Source of the DNA: an uncultured Bacteroidota bacterium
GTDB lineage: Bacteria > Bacteroidota > Bacteroidia > Chitinophagales > Chitinophagaceae
Length of the DNA stretch: 41,261 nt
Direction: 5' to 3'
NCBI GenBank assembly: GCA_903851465.1
Contig: CAINOI010000031.1
Span: 1 to 41,261 of the forward strand
Shown here: piece by piece, positions 1 to 8,217 of the stretch
How positions within the stretch are numbered: the first letter of the stretch is position 1
How the letters are laid out: every line of letters starts with the position of its first letter
Notes under the pieces: model-generated
Told to the model about the DNA's origin: nothing
Seen by the model: only the letters and a program-made list of their open reading frames with translations
The model's database searches: none
Translations under genes and position numbers: made by a program

Positions 1-2123
1 TAGAAGAGCATAATAATTATGCAGTTGATTTTATAGAAGCAACTAGAGAGATAAAGGCCTTAATGCCCTTAGCAAAAGTGAGTGGTGGGGTGTCGAATGT
101 ATCCTTTTCGTTCAGAGGTAACGATGCAGTAAGAGAAGCCATTCATGCCGTTTTTTTATACCATGCAGTCAATGCAGGAATGGATATGGGGATTGTCAAT
201 GCAGGTCAATTAATAGTGTTTGACGAGATTGAACCAGAATTAAAAAAACTATGTGAGGATGTGATCTTGAATCAAAACAATGATGACAACCAAGCGACCG
301 AAGCATTGATTCAATATGCAGATGCATTGAAAGCAAAAGGAGAAGATGCAGGGCAAGTGGCAGAAGCTAATAGCAAAAAATTAGCGTGGAGATCTGGTTC
401 AGTTGAGGAAAGACTAGCGCACTCATTGATCAATGGTATTACAGATTTCATTGAAGCAGATACAGAAGAAGCAAGATTACAATATAGTGCTCCATTGGAA
501 GTGATTGAAGGCCCATTAATGGCAGGTATGAATCAGGTGGGAGATTTGTTTGGTGCAGGTAAAATGTTTTTACCTCAAGTAGTAAAAAGTGCAAGGGTGA
601 TGAAAAAGAGTGTAGCCGTGTTGACGCCTTTTATCGAAGCCGAAAAAGAAAGATTAAAAAATGCCTCTGCCAACCCGAATGGTCAAACAAAAGGACCAGC
701 TAAAATTTTACTAGCCACTGTAAAAGGGGACGTGCATGATATAGGTAAAAATATTGTGGGTGTCGTATTGGGCTGTAATGGTTATGAGATTATTGACATT
801 GGGGTGATGGTACCCGCAGATAAAATTCTTGCAGAAGCAGAAAAACACCAAGTTGATATTATAGGCTTAAGTGGATTGATCACGCCTTCATTGGACGAGA
901 TGGTCTACATCGCAAAAGAAATGAAACGTCGTGGCATGACCATTCCATTGATGATTGGAGGCGCCACCACTTCTAGAATGCATACTGCCGTTAAAATTGC
1001 ACCAGAATACAATGATGGTGTGATTCATGTATTAGATGCATCAAGAAGTGTGACTGTTGCTGGTTCATTATTGAACAAAGAAACAAAAAAGCCTTTCTTA
1101 GCGGAATTAGAACAAACCTATTTGCAATTAAAGGCTGACTTTGATAATAAAAAAACAGTGAAGCAAAGCCTCCCTTATGCAAGCGCATTGGAAAATAAAG
1201 TAGCGATTGATTGGAGCGGATTCAATTCAACTGCACCCAATTTTACAGGTAATAAAGCCATTGAAATAACTGATCTTTCTGTTCTGGTGGACTATATTGA
1301 TTGGAAACCATTCTTTATTGCATGGGAACTACATGGTAATTTCCCTGCCATCTTAACGGACGAAGTTGTTGGTGAAGTAGCCAGCAAACTCTATCAAGAC
1401 GCGCAGGCTTTATTAAAAAAGATCATTGAAGAAAATTGGTTAACACCAAAAGGAGCAGTTGGATTTTGGCCAGCAAGTTCTACAGGTGATGATGTGATTG
1501 TCACTGACGGTTCAAATCAAGTTGACTTACATTTTTTAAGACAACAATCAAAAAAAGCAGCAGGTCAACCGAATTTCTCATTGGCTGATTTTATTTGTCC
1601 TGCAGCAGAAAACAAAGCAGACTATATTGGTGCATTTGCGGTAACCATTCATGGTATCGAAAAGCACATCAAAGCTTTTGAGGATAATTTAGACGACTAC
1701 AATAAAATTATTTTACAAGCATTAGCAGATCGTTTTGCAGAAGCATTTGCAGAATATTTGCATGTCAAAACAAGAAAAGAATATTGGGGTTACGCCAAAG
1801 AGGAGCAACTAGACAATGAGGCATTGATCCAGGAAAATTATGTAGGTATACGTCCAGCACCAGGTTATCCTGCTTGTCCAGACCATACAGAAAAATATAC
1901 CTTATTTAATTTATTGAATGCCGAACAACATACTGGCATTAGCTTGACAGAAAGTTTAGCCATGTATCCTGCGTCAAGTGTTTGTGGATGGTATTTTGCA
2001 CATCCTCAAAGTCAATATTTTGGATTAGGAAAAATTCAGCAAGACCAAGTCGTTGATTATGCGAAAAGAAAAAATCAATCTTTAGAGTATATCACCAAAT
2101 GGTTGCAACCTGTAATAGATTAA
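1..2123 (+). CDS. metH: Methionine synthase, cobalamin-dependent (MetH), C-terminal part; 5' end outside window
   Basis: Cytosolic enzyme that transfers a methyl group from methyltetrahydrofolate to homocysteine through cobalamin. The frame is open from the first complete codon at position 3, so the gene is cut by the window edge. What remains is the end of the pterin-binding domain ([13 protein letters not shown]), the helical cap, the cobalamin-binding Rossmann domain with GDVHDIGKN (the axial His codon is at 735-737), and the SAM-binding reactivation domain with [12 protein letters not shown] near the C-terminus. The homocysteine-binding part is missing here; in many Bacteroidota MetH is split into two genes, and the window cannot show which arrangement applies. 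The stop overlaps the stop of the convergent LOG-family gene by 3-4 nt. Identity is very secure. Confidence 0.97.
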   Translation, partial: EEHNNYAVDFIEATREIKALMPLAKVSGGVSNVSFSFRGNDAVREAIHAVFLYHAVNAGMDMGIVNAGQLIVFDEIEPELKKLCEDVILNQNNDDNQATEALIQYADALKAKGEDAGQVAEANSKKLAWRSGSVEERLAHSLINGITDFIEADTEEARLQYSAPLEVIEGPLMAGMNQVGDLFGAGKMFLPQVVKSARVMKKSVAVLTPFIEAEKERLKNASANPNGQTKGPAKILLATVKGDVHDIGKNIVGVVLGCNGYEIIDIGVMVPADKILAEAEKHQVDIIGLSGLITPSLDEMVYIAKEMKRRGMTIPLMIGGATTSRMHTAVKIAPEYNDGVIHVLDASRSVTVAGSLLNKETKKPFLAELEQTYLQLKADFDNKKTVKQSLPYASALENKVAIDWSGFNSTAPNFTGNKAIEITDLSVLVDYIDWKPFFIAWELHGNFPAILTDEVVGEVASKLYQDAQALLKKIIEENWLTPKGAVGFWPASSTGDDVIVTDGSNQVDLHFLRQQSKKAAGQPNFSLADFICPAAENKADYIGAFAVTIHGIEKHIKAFEDNLDDYNKIILQALADRFAEAFAEYLHVKTRKEYWGYAKEEQLDNEALIQENYVGIRPAPGYPACPDHTEKYTLFNLLNAEQHTGISLTESLAMYPASSVCGWYFAHPQSQYFGLGKIQQDQVVDYAKRKNQSLEYITKWLQPVID

Positions 2124-2866
2124 CCTTTTTCAAATAACCACCAGAATCGTTTTCTTGGTGTGACCACATAACTTGAAACATATTTACGAATATGCTCAAT
2201 GGCTTCGTCACAGTCATCCGTTAATAGGATAAAATCTTTGTCTGTTGGAGAGATGGTACCCGCTGCTATCATGTGTTCCATCCAATGCATGAATGGCTCG
2301 TGGTAGTCCTTCCCCATTAAAACAATGGGAAAATTTTTAATGATTTTAGTTTGAACCAATGTAAGGGTCTCAAAAAATTCATCTTGTGTACCAAAGCCAC
2401 CAGGCATGATCACAAAGGCATAGGAATATTTTACCAATAATACTTTTCTGATAAAGAAGAAGCTAAAAGTGATGGACTTATGAACATAAGGATTGGGGGT
2501 TTGTTCAAAAGGCAATTTGATATTACAACCAATAGACTGACCGCCAATTTCATAAGCACCTCTATTCGCCGCTTCCATAATACCAGGTCCTCCACCCGTC
2601 ATGGTTACAAAACCCAATTCTGCAATTTTTTGACCCATTATTCTGGCTTGTTCGTAATAAGGATGCCCCTCCTTAAATCTTGCAGACCCAAATACGGTAA
2701 TACAGGGCCCAACAAAATTGAGTGCTCTAAACCCTTTTATAAATTCAAAGAATATTTGAATAGCAAATTTAAACTCCTTCAATCTTGGCCTTGGCCCGTC
2801 TAATTCAACCAATTTTTTTGATGGAATAATCTTTTTCTCTGGAATTGAATTGTCAATGGTTTGCAT
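2120..2866 (-). CDS. LOG family protein (TIGR00730; predicted nucleotide 5'-monophosphate phosphoribohydrolase)
   Basis: 248 residues, somewhat longer than the usual ~190 of the LOG (lonely guy) family because of an N-terminal extension rich in Lys and Pro. The family signature is present: [14 protein letters not shown] and, further on, [15 protein letters not shown], the PGGxGTxxE motif that binds the nucleotide phosphate and provides the catalytic Glu. Family members cleave the N-glycosidic bond of AMP or cytokinin riboside monophosphates; many bacterial ones are general nucleotide phosphoribohydrolases, so the physiological substrate is not known. Monocistronic and convergent with metH. 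The start at 2866 is an ATG with the first structured segment well downstream. Confidence 0.9.
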   Translation of the reverse strand: MQTIDNSIPEKKIIPSKKLVELDGPRPRLKEFKFAIQIFFEFIKGFRALNFVGPCITVFGSARFKEGHPYYEQARIMGQKIAELGFVTMTGGGPGIMEAANRGAYEIGGQSIGCNIKLPFEQTPNPYVHKSITFSFFFIRKVLLVKYSYAFVIMPGGFGTQDEFFETLTLVQTKIIKNFPIVLMGKDYHEPFMHWMEHMIAAGTISPTDKDFILLTDDCDEAIEHIRKYVSSYVVTPRKRFWWLFEKG

Positions 2867-2931
2867 ATACTTTAATCAGCATTAATAGAGATGAAGTTAG
2901 AATAAAATAGGTATTAAACCCTTAAATCAAC

Positions 2932-2939
2932 TAAATTTG
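2932..2939 (+). promoter_or_regulatory. Candidate Bacteroidota -7 element
   Basis: TAAATTTG matches the TAnnTTTG -7 consensus of Bacteroidota sigma factors and lies 23 nt before the ATG of the secreted unknown protein, which would give a short leader of roughly 17 nt. No convincing TTTG -33 partner is visible. Confidence 0.35.
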
Positions 2940-2962
2940 ACTACCCAATTTGAACCTGTTAA

Positions 2963-4339
2963 ATGAAAAACATTTTTTACATTTTAAGTCTACTCTTTGC
3001 GCAATCTATTTGCATCGCTTCATTTGGGCAATCCAATCAAGTGACATTTGAACAAGTTCAAATGTATTCTAGCATTCAACCTAATGCAAAATATTGGCAA
3101 CCGACGATGACACAAGTTCAAAATTTTGCGTATCTATTGGACTCAGTGCTATTTAATCCATTGCAAATAAAAAGAGATACAAGCTATCCCACTAAACTAA
3201 AAATATTAACCAAATCTAATCAAATTGGAAAGCTAGTCATTGATTGGAGTCAAAGTCCCTCTTCGGCTTTTCATGCTTATTTAGAAATATACGAATTGCA
3301 ACCAGAACAGACTTTCAACAATTCAATGGTCAATGTTGTCATTCCAAAAAAAGATAGCATACAATCCACTTGGTTTTTAACCTGTACAATTTTAGATAAA
3401 AATAAAACACCTGTTTTTCAAAAAACGATTTTAATGGGCATGATCCCAATCGCAAACCAAGGCATTGGCTATCCAATCAATATACCTATAACAACACCAA
3501 AAAGTTTATTTAAAGCCATTCAATCTGGAGTGGGCTATTTTGACAAAGACGGAGAAGAGCTAGCTTATATTGAAGCAAAAGTGCCCATTAGTTATGCGTC
3601 TGATAATTTTATGATGCCTTTGTTACATGCTAAACCAAGAATTGCAGTAGATACGACTAAAGATTTTATTCAGTTTACACAAAATAATTTTAGGGTTGTG
3701 CTTAGAACGCCACCTGCCAACATGCAGAAAATTGATACGAAAGACAAAACAAGTAACAATCCTTTTTTTGCAATCCTACCTGAAATAAAAAAAAGGTCCA
3801 ATACCCTATTTAAAGAATACTATCAAGCTTTACAACCTTTAAGGAATGTAAGTGAAAATAAAGATTACACATTGGAAGCCTATATTGAATTTAATCCAAT
3901 GGTCGATCCTGAAATGCGTGCCACACCTCCTATCCGATTTTTACCAGACAGTGTTCATAAAATTTTTGCCGATACCTTTTTAATTGGCCGATTTAAAGTC
4001 ATAGAACAACCAGCGAATACTGGGATGATGTTTAATTCAAACCAAATCTACAATGGCTTTGATTCCACTTCACTTTATACTTTGAATAGTAATTATCCAA
4101 AAGGCTTGATCTCCATATCAAGATCGGTTGAAGGCACCATTGGGAAGGATGGTTTCAAAATCCTTTTCAACAACGATATTGATGTTAAAATAATTTACTT
4201 GAACAATGTGGCCATCATGGCAACAAAAGGAAGGAACAAACCCAATTATTTAATACCCATACAGCAAGGGTATTCAAGTTCAATGACTTCCCTATTATTG
4301 TTAATTGCTTATAGTGAAATTTTTCAATCGCCAAATTAA
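2963..4339 (+). CDS. Secreted protein of unknown function
   Basis: 458 residues that I do not recognise. The N-terminus (MKNIFYILSLLFAQ...ASFGQ) is a signal peptide with a hydrophobic core and probable cleavage after Gly-Gln-type residues near position 23, so the protein is exported; there is no lipobox Cys and no second membrane span except a moderately hydrophobic stretch just before the C-terminus (residues ~440-452). No catalytic motif or repeat is obvious; the central part reads like beta-rich segments with many Asn, Gln and Thr. It ends 6 nt before exonuclease III, so the two are probably co-transcribed, but nothing in the context explains its job. Confidence 0.75.
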   Translation: MKNIFYILSLLFAQSICIASFGQSNQVTFEQVQMYSSIQPNAKYWQPTMTQVQNFAYLLDSVLFNPLQIKRDTSYPTKLKILTKSNQIGKLVIDWSQSPSSAFHAYLEIYELQPEQTFNNSMVNVVIPKKDSIQSTWFLTCTILDKNKTPVFQKTILMGMIPIANQGIGYPINIPITTPKSLFKAIQSGVGYFDKDGEELAYIEAKVPISYASDNFMMPLLHAKPRIAVDTTKDFIQFTQNNFRVVLRTPPANMQKIDTKDKTSNNPFFAILPEIKKRSNTLFKEYYQALQPLRNVSENKDYTLEAYIEFNPMVDPEMRATPPIRFLPDSVHKIFADTFLIGRFKVIEQPANTGMMFNSNQIYNGFDSTSLYTLNSNYPKGLISISRSVEGTIGKDGFKILFNNDIDVKIIYLNNVAIMATKGRNKPNYLIPIQQGYSSSMTSLLLLIAYSEIFQSPN

Positions 4340-4345
4340 TCCTCC

Positions 4346-5116
4346 ATGCGCGTAGTCAGTTATAATGTCAATGGAATTAGAGCCGCCATCAAAAAAGGTT
4401 TAATAGAATGGCTCAAAGATTATCCAGTTGATATTTTATGTGTTCAAGAAACAAAAGCAAGTAGTACAGATATTGACCAAAGTCTTTTTACCGATTTAGG
4501 TTACCATATTGCTTGGTATCCTGCAGCAAAAAAAGGATATAGTGGTGTTGCAGTATTTAGCAAAGCAAAACCAAGTTTTGTCGAGCATGGCACCGGACAC
4601 GAAATGAGCGATGCAGAGGGACGTGTGATTAGAGTCGATTTTGGAGACCTTACAATTATTAATGCCTATTTCCCATCGGGCACAAGTGGAGACCTTAGAC
4701 AATCCTATAAATACCAATGGCTGGAGGAATTTTACAATTGGGTAGAGCAACTCAGAAAAGAAAGACCGAATATCATTGTGGCAGGAGATTATAATATTGC
4801 ACATCAAGCAATTGATATTCATGACCCTAAAGGCAATAAAAAATCTTCTGGTTTTTTACCCGAAGAGAGGGCTTGGATGGATGAAATGCTTGCAAACAAT
4901 TGGGTAGATAGTTTTAGACATATGCATCAAGATGCGGTAGGTGCTTATTCATGGTGGAGCCAAAGATTCCCATCTGTTAGATTGCAAAACAAAGGATGGA
5001 GAATTGATTATCTTTGTACGACAAAAGTATTGGCAACTAAAATCACAGGTGCATTTATCCTTCCTGATGTTAAGCATAGTGACCATTGTCCAATTGTAGT
5101 AGACTTAAAAAAATAA
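4346..5116 (+). CDS. xth: Exodeoxyribonuclease III / AP endonuclease
   Basis: 256 residues, the usual length of ExoIII/ExoA-type enzymes, which incise DNA at abasic sites and remove 3' blocking groups in base-excision repair. The fold is readable from end to end: N7 in SYNVNGIR, the metal-binding Glu35 in VQETKA, the GDYNIAH segment (Asp and Asn of the active site), and the terminal SDHCPIV with catalytic Asp246-His247. The gene follows the secreted protein after 6 nt and is followed after 4 nt by the DUF4286 gene, so it sits in a tight operon. The name xth is used in the sense of the family; it could equally be called exoA. Confidence 0.93.
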   Translation: MRVVSYNVNGIRAAIKKGLIEWLKDYPVDILCVQETKASSTDIDQSLFTDLGYHIAWYPAAKKGYSGVAVFSKAKPSFVEHGTGHEMSDAEGRVIRVDFGDLTIINAYFPSGTSGDLRQSYKYQWLEEFYNWVEQLRKERPNIIVAGDYNIAHQAIDIHDPKGNKKSSGFLPEERAWMDEMLANNWVDSFRHMHQDAVGAYSWWSQRFPSVRLQNKGWRIDYLCTTKVLATKITGAFILPDVKHSDHCPIVVDLKK

Positions 5117-5120
5117 TGCC

Positions 5121-5423
5121 ATGTTTGTATCCAATATTAGTTTCCAAGTAGATCCTTCCATTGAATCCGCCTGGTTGAATTGGGTGAAGCAAAGCTTTAT
5201 CCCAAGCTGTCTTTCAACCGCCTGTTTTGTAGAGCATCAGCTCTATCAATTAGACCTTACTGCAGATCAACCACCTACCTATACCCTGCAATTGTTTAGT
5301 CATGCCCCTAGTCAATTGGCGGATTTTCAGGAAAAACATGCAGAAACACTGCTTTTAAGCGTCACTGAACAATGGGGAGAACAATGTTTTCACTTTAATA
5401 CTAGCATGAAAATTGTGAATTGA
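5121..5423 (+). CDS. DUF4286 family protein
   Basis: 100-residue soluble protein that fits the small DUF4286 family found across Bacteroidota. It starts with a beta-strand-like MFVSNISFQVD, has the WLNWVKQSFIP segment typical of the family, and ends with ...FNTSMKIVN. The compact alpha/beta layout resembles dimeric ferredoxin-like domains, but no catalytic residue is known. It lies 4 nt downstream of exonuclease III and probably shares its transcript. Function is unknown. Confidence 0.75.
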   Translation: MFVSNISFQVDPSIESAWLNWVKQSFIPSCLSTACFVEHQLYQLDLTADQPPTYTLQLFSHAPSQLADFQEKHAETLLLSVTEQWGEQCFHFNTSMKIVN

Positions 5424-5494
5424 TTGTGGATAGCTCCTCCTCCAAAACCCATAACTGGCTTCGTTTTCACTTTTAAAATCGCTGTAATTCAATA

Positions 5495-5510
5495 CTGTAA
5501 AGGGTTACAG
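5495..5510. promoter_or_regulatory. Perfect dyad CTGTAA-AGGG-TTACAG upstream of HU
   Basis: A 16-nt sequence with 6-bp perfect arms and a 4-nt spacer lies in the 259-bp gap between the DUF4286 gene and HU. A further CTGTAA occurs 13 nt upstream of its left arm. It could be an operator or a small hairpin; it has no T-tract, so it is not an intrinsic terminator. Function is inferred only from symmetry. Confidence 0.3.
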
Positions 5511-5623
5511 AATTTGACCCTGCAAATAGGCTCCAAATTGAAATATTGCATTCGAGCGGAAAACCTTACTATTTAAGGGTTTTAGTGGAAAAATAAAAAA
5601 TAAAAAAAACACTAAAATATTTT

Positions 5624-5650
5624 TTTGTTTCATCAAACCCAATAAATTTG
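5624..5650 (+). promoter_or_regulatory. Candidate promoter of the HU gene
   Basis: TAAATTTG at 5643-5650 matches the TAnnTTTG -7 element, with TTTG at 5624-5627 as a possible -33 element; the 15-nt spacing is shorter than usual. The ATG of HU follows 32 nt downstream, and the region between is strongly A/T-rich, as expected for a highly expressed gene. Confidence 0.45.
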
Positions 5651-5682
5651 TTCTATCGTTTAAAACTATAAAAAACACATCT

Positions 5683-5952
5683 ATGAACAAAGCAGAATTG
5701 ATCGCACACATCGCTGACGCAGTTGATTGTCCAAAAACACAAGCTAATGCAGCTTTAGACGCTTTTATCGAAGCAGTAACTAAATCTTTGAAAAAAGGTG
5801 ACAAAGTAACTTTAGTAGGTTTTGGTACTTTCTCAGTATCTAAGCGTGCTGCAAGAACTGGTCGTAACCCACAAACAGGTGAGGCTATTAAGATTAAAGC
5901 AAAGAAAGTTGCTCGTTTCAAGGCTGGTAAAGAATTGAGCGGCAAGTTGTAA
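5683..5952 (+). CDS. HU family DNA-binding protein
   Basis: 89 residues, the standard size of the histone-like HU/IHF family. The N-terminal helices ([13 protein letters not shown]) are followed by the beta-arm region with [23 protein letters not shown], where the GRNPQTG tip (residues 60-66) includes the Pro that intercalates between base pairs. It bends and compacts DNA in the nucleoid as a homodimer. The gene is monocistronic, with its own candidate promoter and a hairpin terminator 20 nt after the stop. Codon choice is biased to A/T-ending and GGT/CGT codons, consistent with high expression. Confidence 0.95.
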   Translation: MNKAELIAHIADAVDCPKTQANAALDAFIEAVTKSLKKGDKVTLVGFGTFSVSKRAARTGRNPQTGEAIKIKAKKVARFKAGKELSGKL

Positions 5953-5972
5953 TTTCAAATTTATTTGAATTA

Positions 5973-6009
5973 AAACCCTCGGATAACCATTTATTCAGAG
6001 GGTTTTTTT
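5973..6009 (+). terminator. Rho-independent terminator after HU
   Basis: AAACCCTC pairs with GAGGGTTT across a 17-nt loop and runs into seven Ts. The T-tract continues directly into the -7 element of the next gene. Confidence 0.75.
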
Positions 6010-6016
6010 ATATTTG
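6009..6016 (+). promoter_or_regulatory. Candidate -7 element for bTHX
   Basis: TATATTTG is a full match to TAnnTTTG, begins within the T-tract of the HU terminator and lies 32 nt before the bTHX ATG. No -33 element is clear. Confidence 0.45.
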
Positions 6017-6048
6017 CAGTCCAATCACAATTTAAAAATTATAATATC

Positions 6049-6165
6049 ATGGGTAGAGGAGATAAAAAAACAGCAAAAGGAAAGCGCTTTTTAGGTTCTT
6101 TTGGTAAGAGCAGACCACACAAAACAAGAAATATTAAGACAGCAGCTCCAAAGGCAAAAGCTTAA
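6049..6165 (+). CDS. 30S ribosomal protein bTHX (THX family)
   Basis: 38-residue very basic peptide (MGRGDKKTAKGKRFLGSFGK...) found by reading the gap after HU. The start MGxGDKKTxxGKxxxGxxGKxRP matches the Bacteroidota version of the small ribosomal protein THX, which sits in the head of the 30S subunit near 16S rRNA. It has its own candidate promoter and is followed 18 nt after the stop by a hairpin terminator, so it is transcribed alone. ATG at 6049 is the only sensible start. Strong family match despite the tiny size. Confidence 0.88.
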   Translation: MGRGDKKTAKGKRFLGSFGKSRPHKTRNIKTAAPKAKA

Positions 6166-6183
6166 TTTTTTTAAAAATAGATT

Positions 6184-6206
6184 CCCCCGATTATTCGGGG
6201 TTTTTT
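6184..6206 (+). terminator. Rho-independent terminator after bTHX
   Basis: CCCCGA-TTAT-TCGGGG forms a 6-bp GC-rich stem with a 4-nt loop, followed directly by six Ts. Confidence 0.9.
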
Positions 6207-6211
6207 ATGCC

Positions 6212-6219
6212 TATTTTTG
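6212..6219 (+). promoter_or_regulatory. Candidate -7 element very close to the ATG of the 68-residue protein
   Basis: TATTTTTG matches TAnnTTTG and ends only 4 nt before the ATG at 6224. If used, transcription would start at or next to the start codon, giving a leaderless or nearly leaderless mRNA. Confidence 0.4.
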
Positions 6220-6223
6220 CATC

Positions 6224-6430
6224 ATGAAAAGCATTTACTTACTACTTGTATTTCAACTGATTGTTTTAGCAGGAGCCGCACAATGTGCTATCTGTACAAA
6301 AACTGCTGCACAGATTGGAGAAGAAGCTGGAAAAGGCTTTAATGTAGGTATTCTTTATTTAGCTGCAATGCCTTTTGGCATCATGGGCTATGTTGCTTAT
6401 AGATGGTGGAAAAATGAAAAAGCGAGTTAA
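6224..6430 (+). CDS. Small membrane protein of unknown function (68 aa)
   Basis: Short protein whose frame is open further upstream, but the extra 41 codons would overlap bTHX and its terminator, so the ATG at 6224 is chosen. It begins with a signal-like hydrophobic segment (MKSIYLLLVFQLIVLAGAAQ), then CAICTKTAAQIGEEAGKGFN with a CxxC pair, then a transmembrane helix (VGILYLAAMPFGIMGYVAYRWW) and a short charged tail. I recall similar CxxC-GxGLNxGILYL-type small proteins in other Bacteroidota, but none has a known function. Its stop codon overlaps the start of the glycosyltransferase by one base, so the two are translationally coupled. Confidence 0.75.
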   Translation: MKSIYLLLVFQLIVLAGAAQCAICTKTAAQIGEEAGKGFNVGILYLAAMPFGIMGYVAYRWWKNEKAS

Positions 6431-7332
6431 TGTCTCAGGTCAATTTTACAATTCATAAATCCCTGCAACGAACCCAACTAGGGGACGCCCAATTTTCGAT
6501 TCTAATTCCAAGTTGGAACAACCTTCCTTTTTTACAACAATGTATTGAGAGTATCCGAAAAAATTCAACACTTACGCATCAGATTATTGTGCATGTGAAT
6601 CAAGGAAAAGATGGATCTTATGAATGGGTTAAAGCACAAACAGATTTAGACTATACCTATAGTGTAGAAAATATTGGGGTATGCTATGCACTCAATGCAG
6701 CAAGAACATTGATTAAAACACCTTATTTACTTTATCTCAATGACGATATGTATTTATGTCCAGGATGGGATACTGCCCTAATGGATGAAATTAAAAATAT
6801 TGGACATGAGCTATTCTTTTTATCTGCTACAATGATTGAACCTATTGCATCTAGCAATGCAGTAATTGAAAAAAATTATGGTCAAGACATTGCCAATTTT
6901 CAAGAAGAAAAACTACTTCAAGAATACAATCAATTAGAAAAGAAGGATTGGTCTGGTGCTACTTGGCCTCCAAATATTGTTCCAGTTGCCTTATGGGATA
7001 CCGTTGGGGGATACAGTATTGAATTTAGTCCAGGCATGTATTCTGATCCTGATTTTTCAATGAAACTATGGATGGCCGGTGTACGGTATTTCAAAGGCGT
7101 TAGTCAAAGTAGGGCATATCATTTTGGGTCTAAATCTGTAGGACGTGTCAAACGCAATAAAGGCTACAATCAATTTATACAAAAATGGGGCTGCACTTCT
7201 AGTCTCCTTACCAAACACATGTTACACAGAGGTGAAGATTGGCAAGGACCGCTACCTGAATTTGTTATGACCACAAAGTTAAAGTGGAAAAATAAATTCA
7301 ACCGTGCAATTGCCTTAATTAAATCTTTGTGA
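6430..7332 (+). CDS. Glycosyltransferase family 2 (GT-A fold)
   Basis: 300-residue cytosolic enzyme. FSILIPSWNNLPFLQQCIESI is the nucleotide-sugar binding start of the GT2 fold, and LLYLNDDMYLCPGWD contains the DDM (DxD-like) metal site. The region ...GGYSIEFSPGMYSDPDFSMKLWMAG corresponds to the acceptor-side ED-like motif (DPDFS). Donor and acceptor cannot be told; the usual role is building of cell-surface polysaccharide or glycolipid. Start overlaps the stop of the small membrane protein (TAATG). The 3' end overlaps the convergent meaB by 18 nt. Confidence 0.88.
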   Translation: MSQVNFTIHKSLQRTQLGDAQFSILIPSWNNLPFLQQCIESIRKNSTLTHQIIVHVNQGKDGSYEWVKAQTDLDYTYSVENIGVCYALNAARTLIKTPYLLYLNDDMYLCPGWDTALMDEIKNIGHELFFLSATMIEPIASSNAVIEKNYGQDIANFQEEKLLQEYNQLEKKDWSGATWPPNIVPVALWDTVGGYSIEFSPGMYSDPDFSMKLWMAGVRYFKGVSQSRAYHFGSKSVGRVKRNKGYNQFIQKWGCTSSLLTKHMLHRGEDWQGPLPEFVMTTKLKWKNKFNRAIALIKSL

Positions 7333-8217
7333 GAATTCAAAAATATTGAATCCAGGTTTGGAAATTTCTAAACTTAAATCTTGCTCCAATTTTTCAAGAT
7401 CCACCTGACGCATTTTTTGCGCTACAATGAGCTGAATTACTTTTGTCGTAACTAATTGATGATAGACATCTAATTGTGTATTGGCTATTTGATGTGACTC
7501 AATAGCTTGAATCAAATCTGTTATTCCAACACCCTGCGAAGCAACTGTAGCAACTACTTTTACCAGGTCTTCTGATACCCCATTTTCCATCATCATTTGT
7601 CGAATGTGGTTGGTAAATATTTGCGCGTCTGGGCGATCACTTTTATTAACTACAAATACATTGGCCACTTCCATTAATCCAGATTTCATCATTTGAATTT
7701 CATCTCCAGCTTCTGGAACAAGCACCACCACGGTCGTGTCAGCTAAAGAAGCCACTTCCACTTCGGATTGTCCCACCCCTACTGTTTCCAATATAATTTG
7801 ATCAAATCCAACAGATTGTAATAAAGTGGTTAATTCTATCATAGAACTATTTAAACCACCTAAATGACCTCTAGAAGCTAAAGAACGAATGAATACTTGA
7901 GGATGTAAATACCAATCCTTCATGCGAATCCGATCCCCTAAAATAGCGCCTTTATGAAAAGGCGAAGAGGGGTCTACAGAAAGTACAGCTACTTTTTTTC
8001 CTGCTGCAACCCACGCTCCTACAAGTCCTGCAATCAAAGTGCTTTTGCCAGCACCTGGAGGACCGGTGATGCCAATAACTGGAATTGCTTTAGGAGCAAG
8101 TTTGGCTAAATAGTCGTCCGTCCCTTCCACTTTATTTTCAATTTGTGAAATGGTTTTTGCCAACAATAAAAAATTGCCTTCAGCAACCCCTTTTGCGATA
8201 TCTGTTATGCCAAACAT
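7315..8217 (-). CDS. meaB: Methylmalonyl-CoA mutase-associated GTPase MeaB
   Basis: 300 residues of the MeaB/ArgK G3E GTPase family, which gates cobalamin delivery to, and protects, methylmalonyl-CoA mutase. Visible motifs: Walker A GPPGAGKS (52-59), SVDPSSPFHKGAILGDRIRM (switch and base-contact region characteristic of MeaB), ETVGVGQSEVEVA (switch III/Walker B region), and the G4 motif NKSD near 190. The mutase itself is not in the window. It abuts the upstream glycosyltransferase with no spacer (the ATG at 8217 directly follows that gene's stop), indicating a shared transcript, although the functional link is not evident. Confidence 0.95.
   Translation of the reverse strand: MFGITDIAKGVAEGNFLLLAKTISQIENKVEGTDDYLAKLAPKAIPVIGITGPPGAGKSTLIAGLVGAWVAAGKKVAVLSVDPSSPFHKGAILGDRIRMKDWYLHPQVFIRSLASRGHLGGLNSSMIELTTLLQSVGFDQIILETVGVGQSEVEVASLADTTVVVLVPEAGDEIQMMKSGLMEVANVFVVNKSDRPDAQIFTNHIRQMMMENGVSEDLVKVVATVASQGVGITDLIQAIESHQIANTQLDVYHQLVTTKVIQLIVAQKMRQVDLEKLEQDLSLEISKPGFNIFEFSQRFN

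Noticed and set aside
5505-5945. 146-codon minus-strand open frame across the HU gene and its upstream region
   Set aside because: It is antisense to the strongly conserved HU gene, has a low-complexity composition and no recognisable domain.
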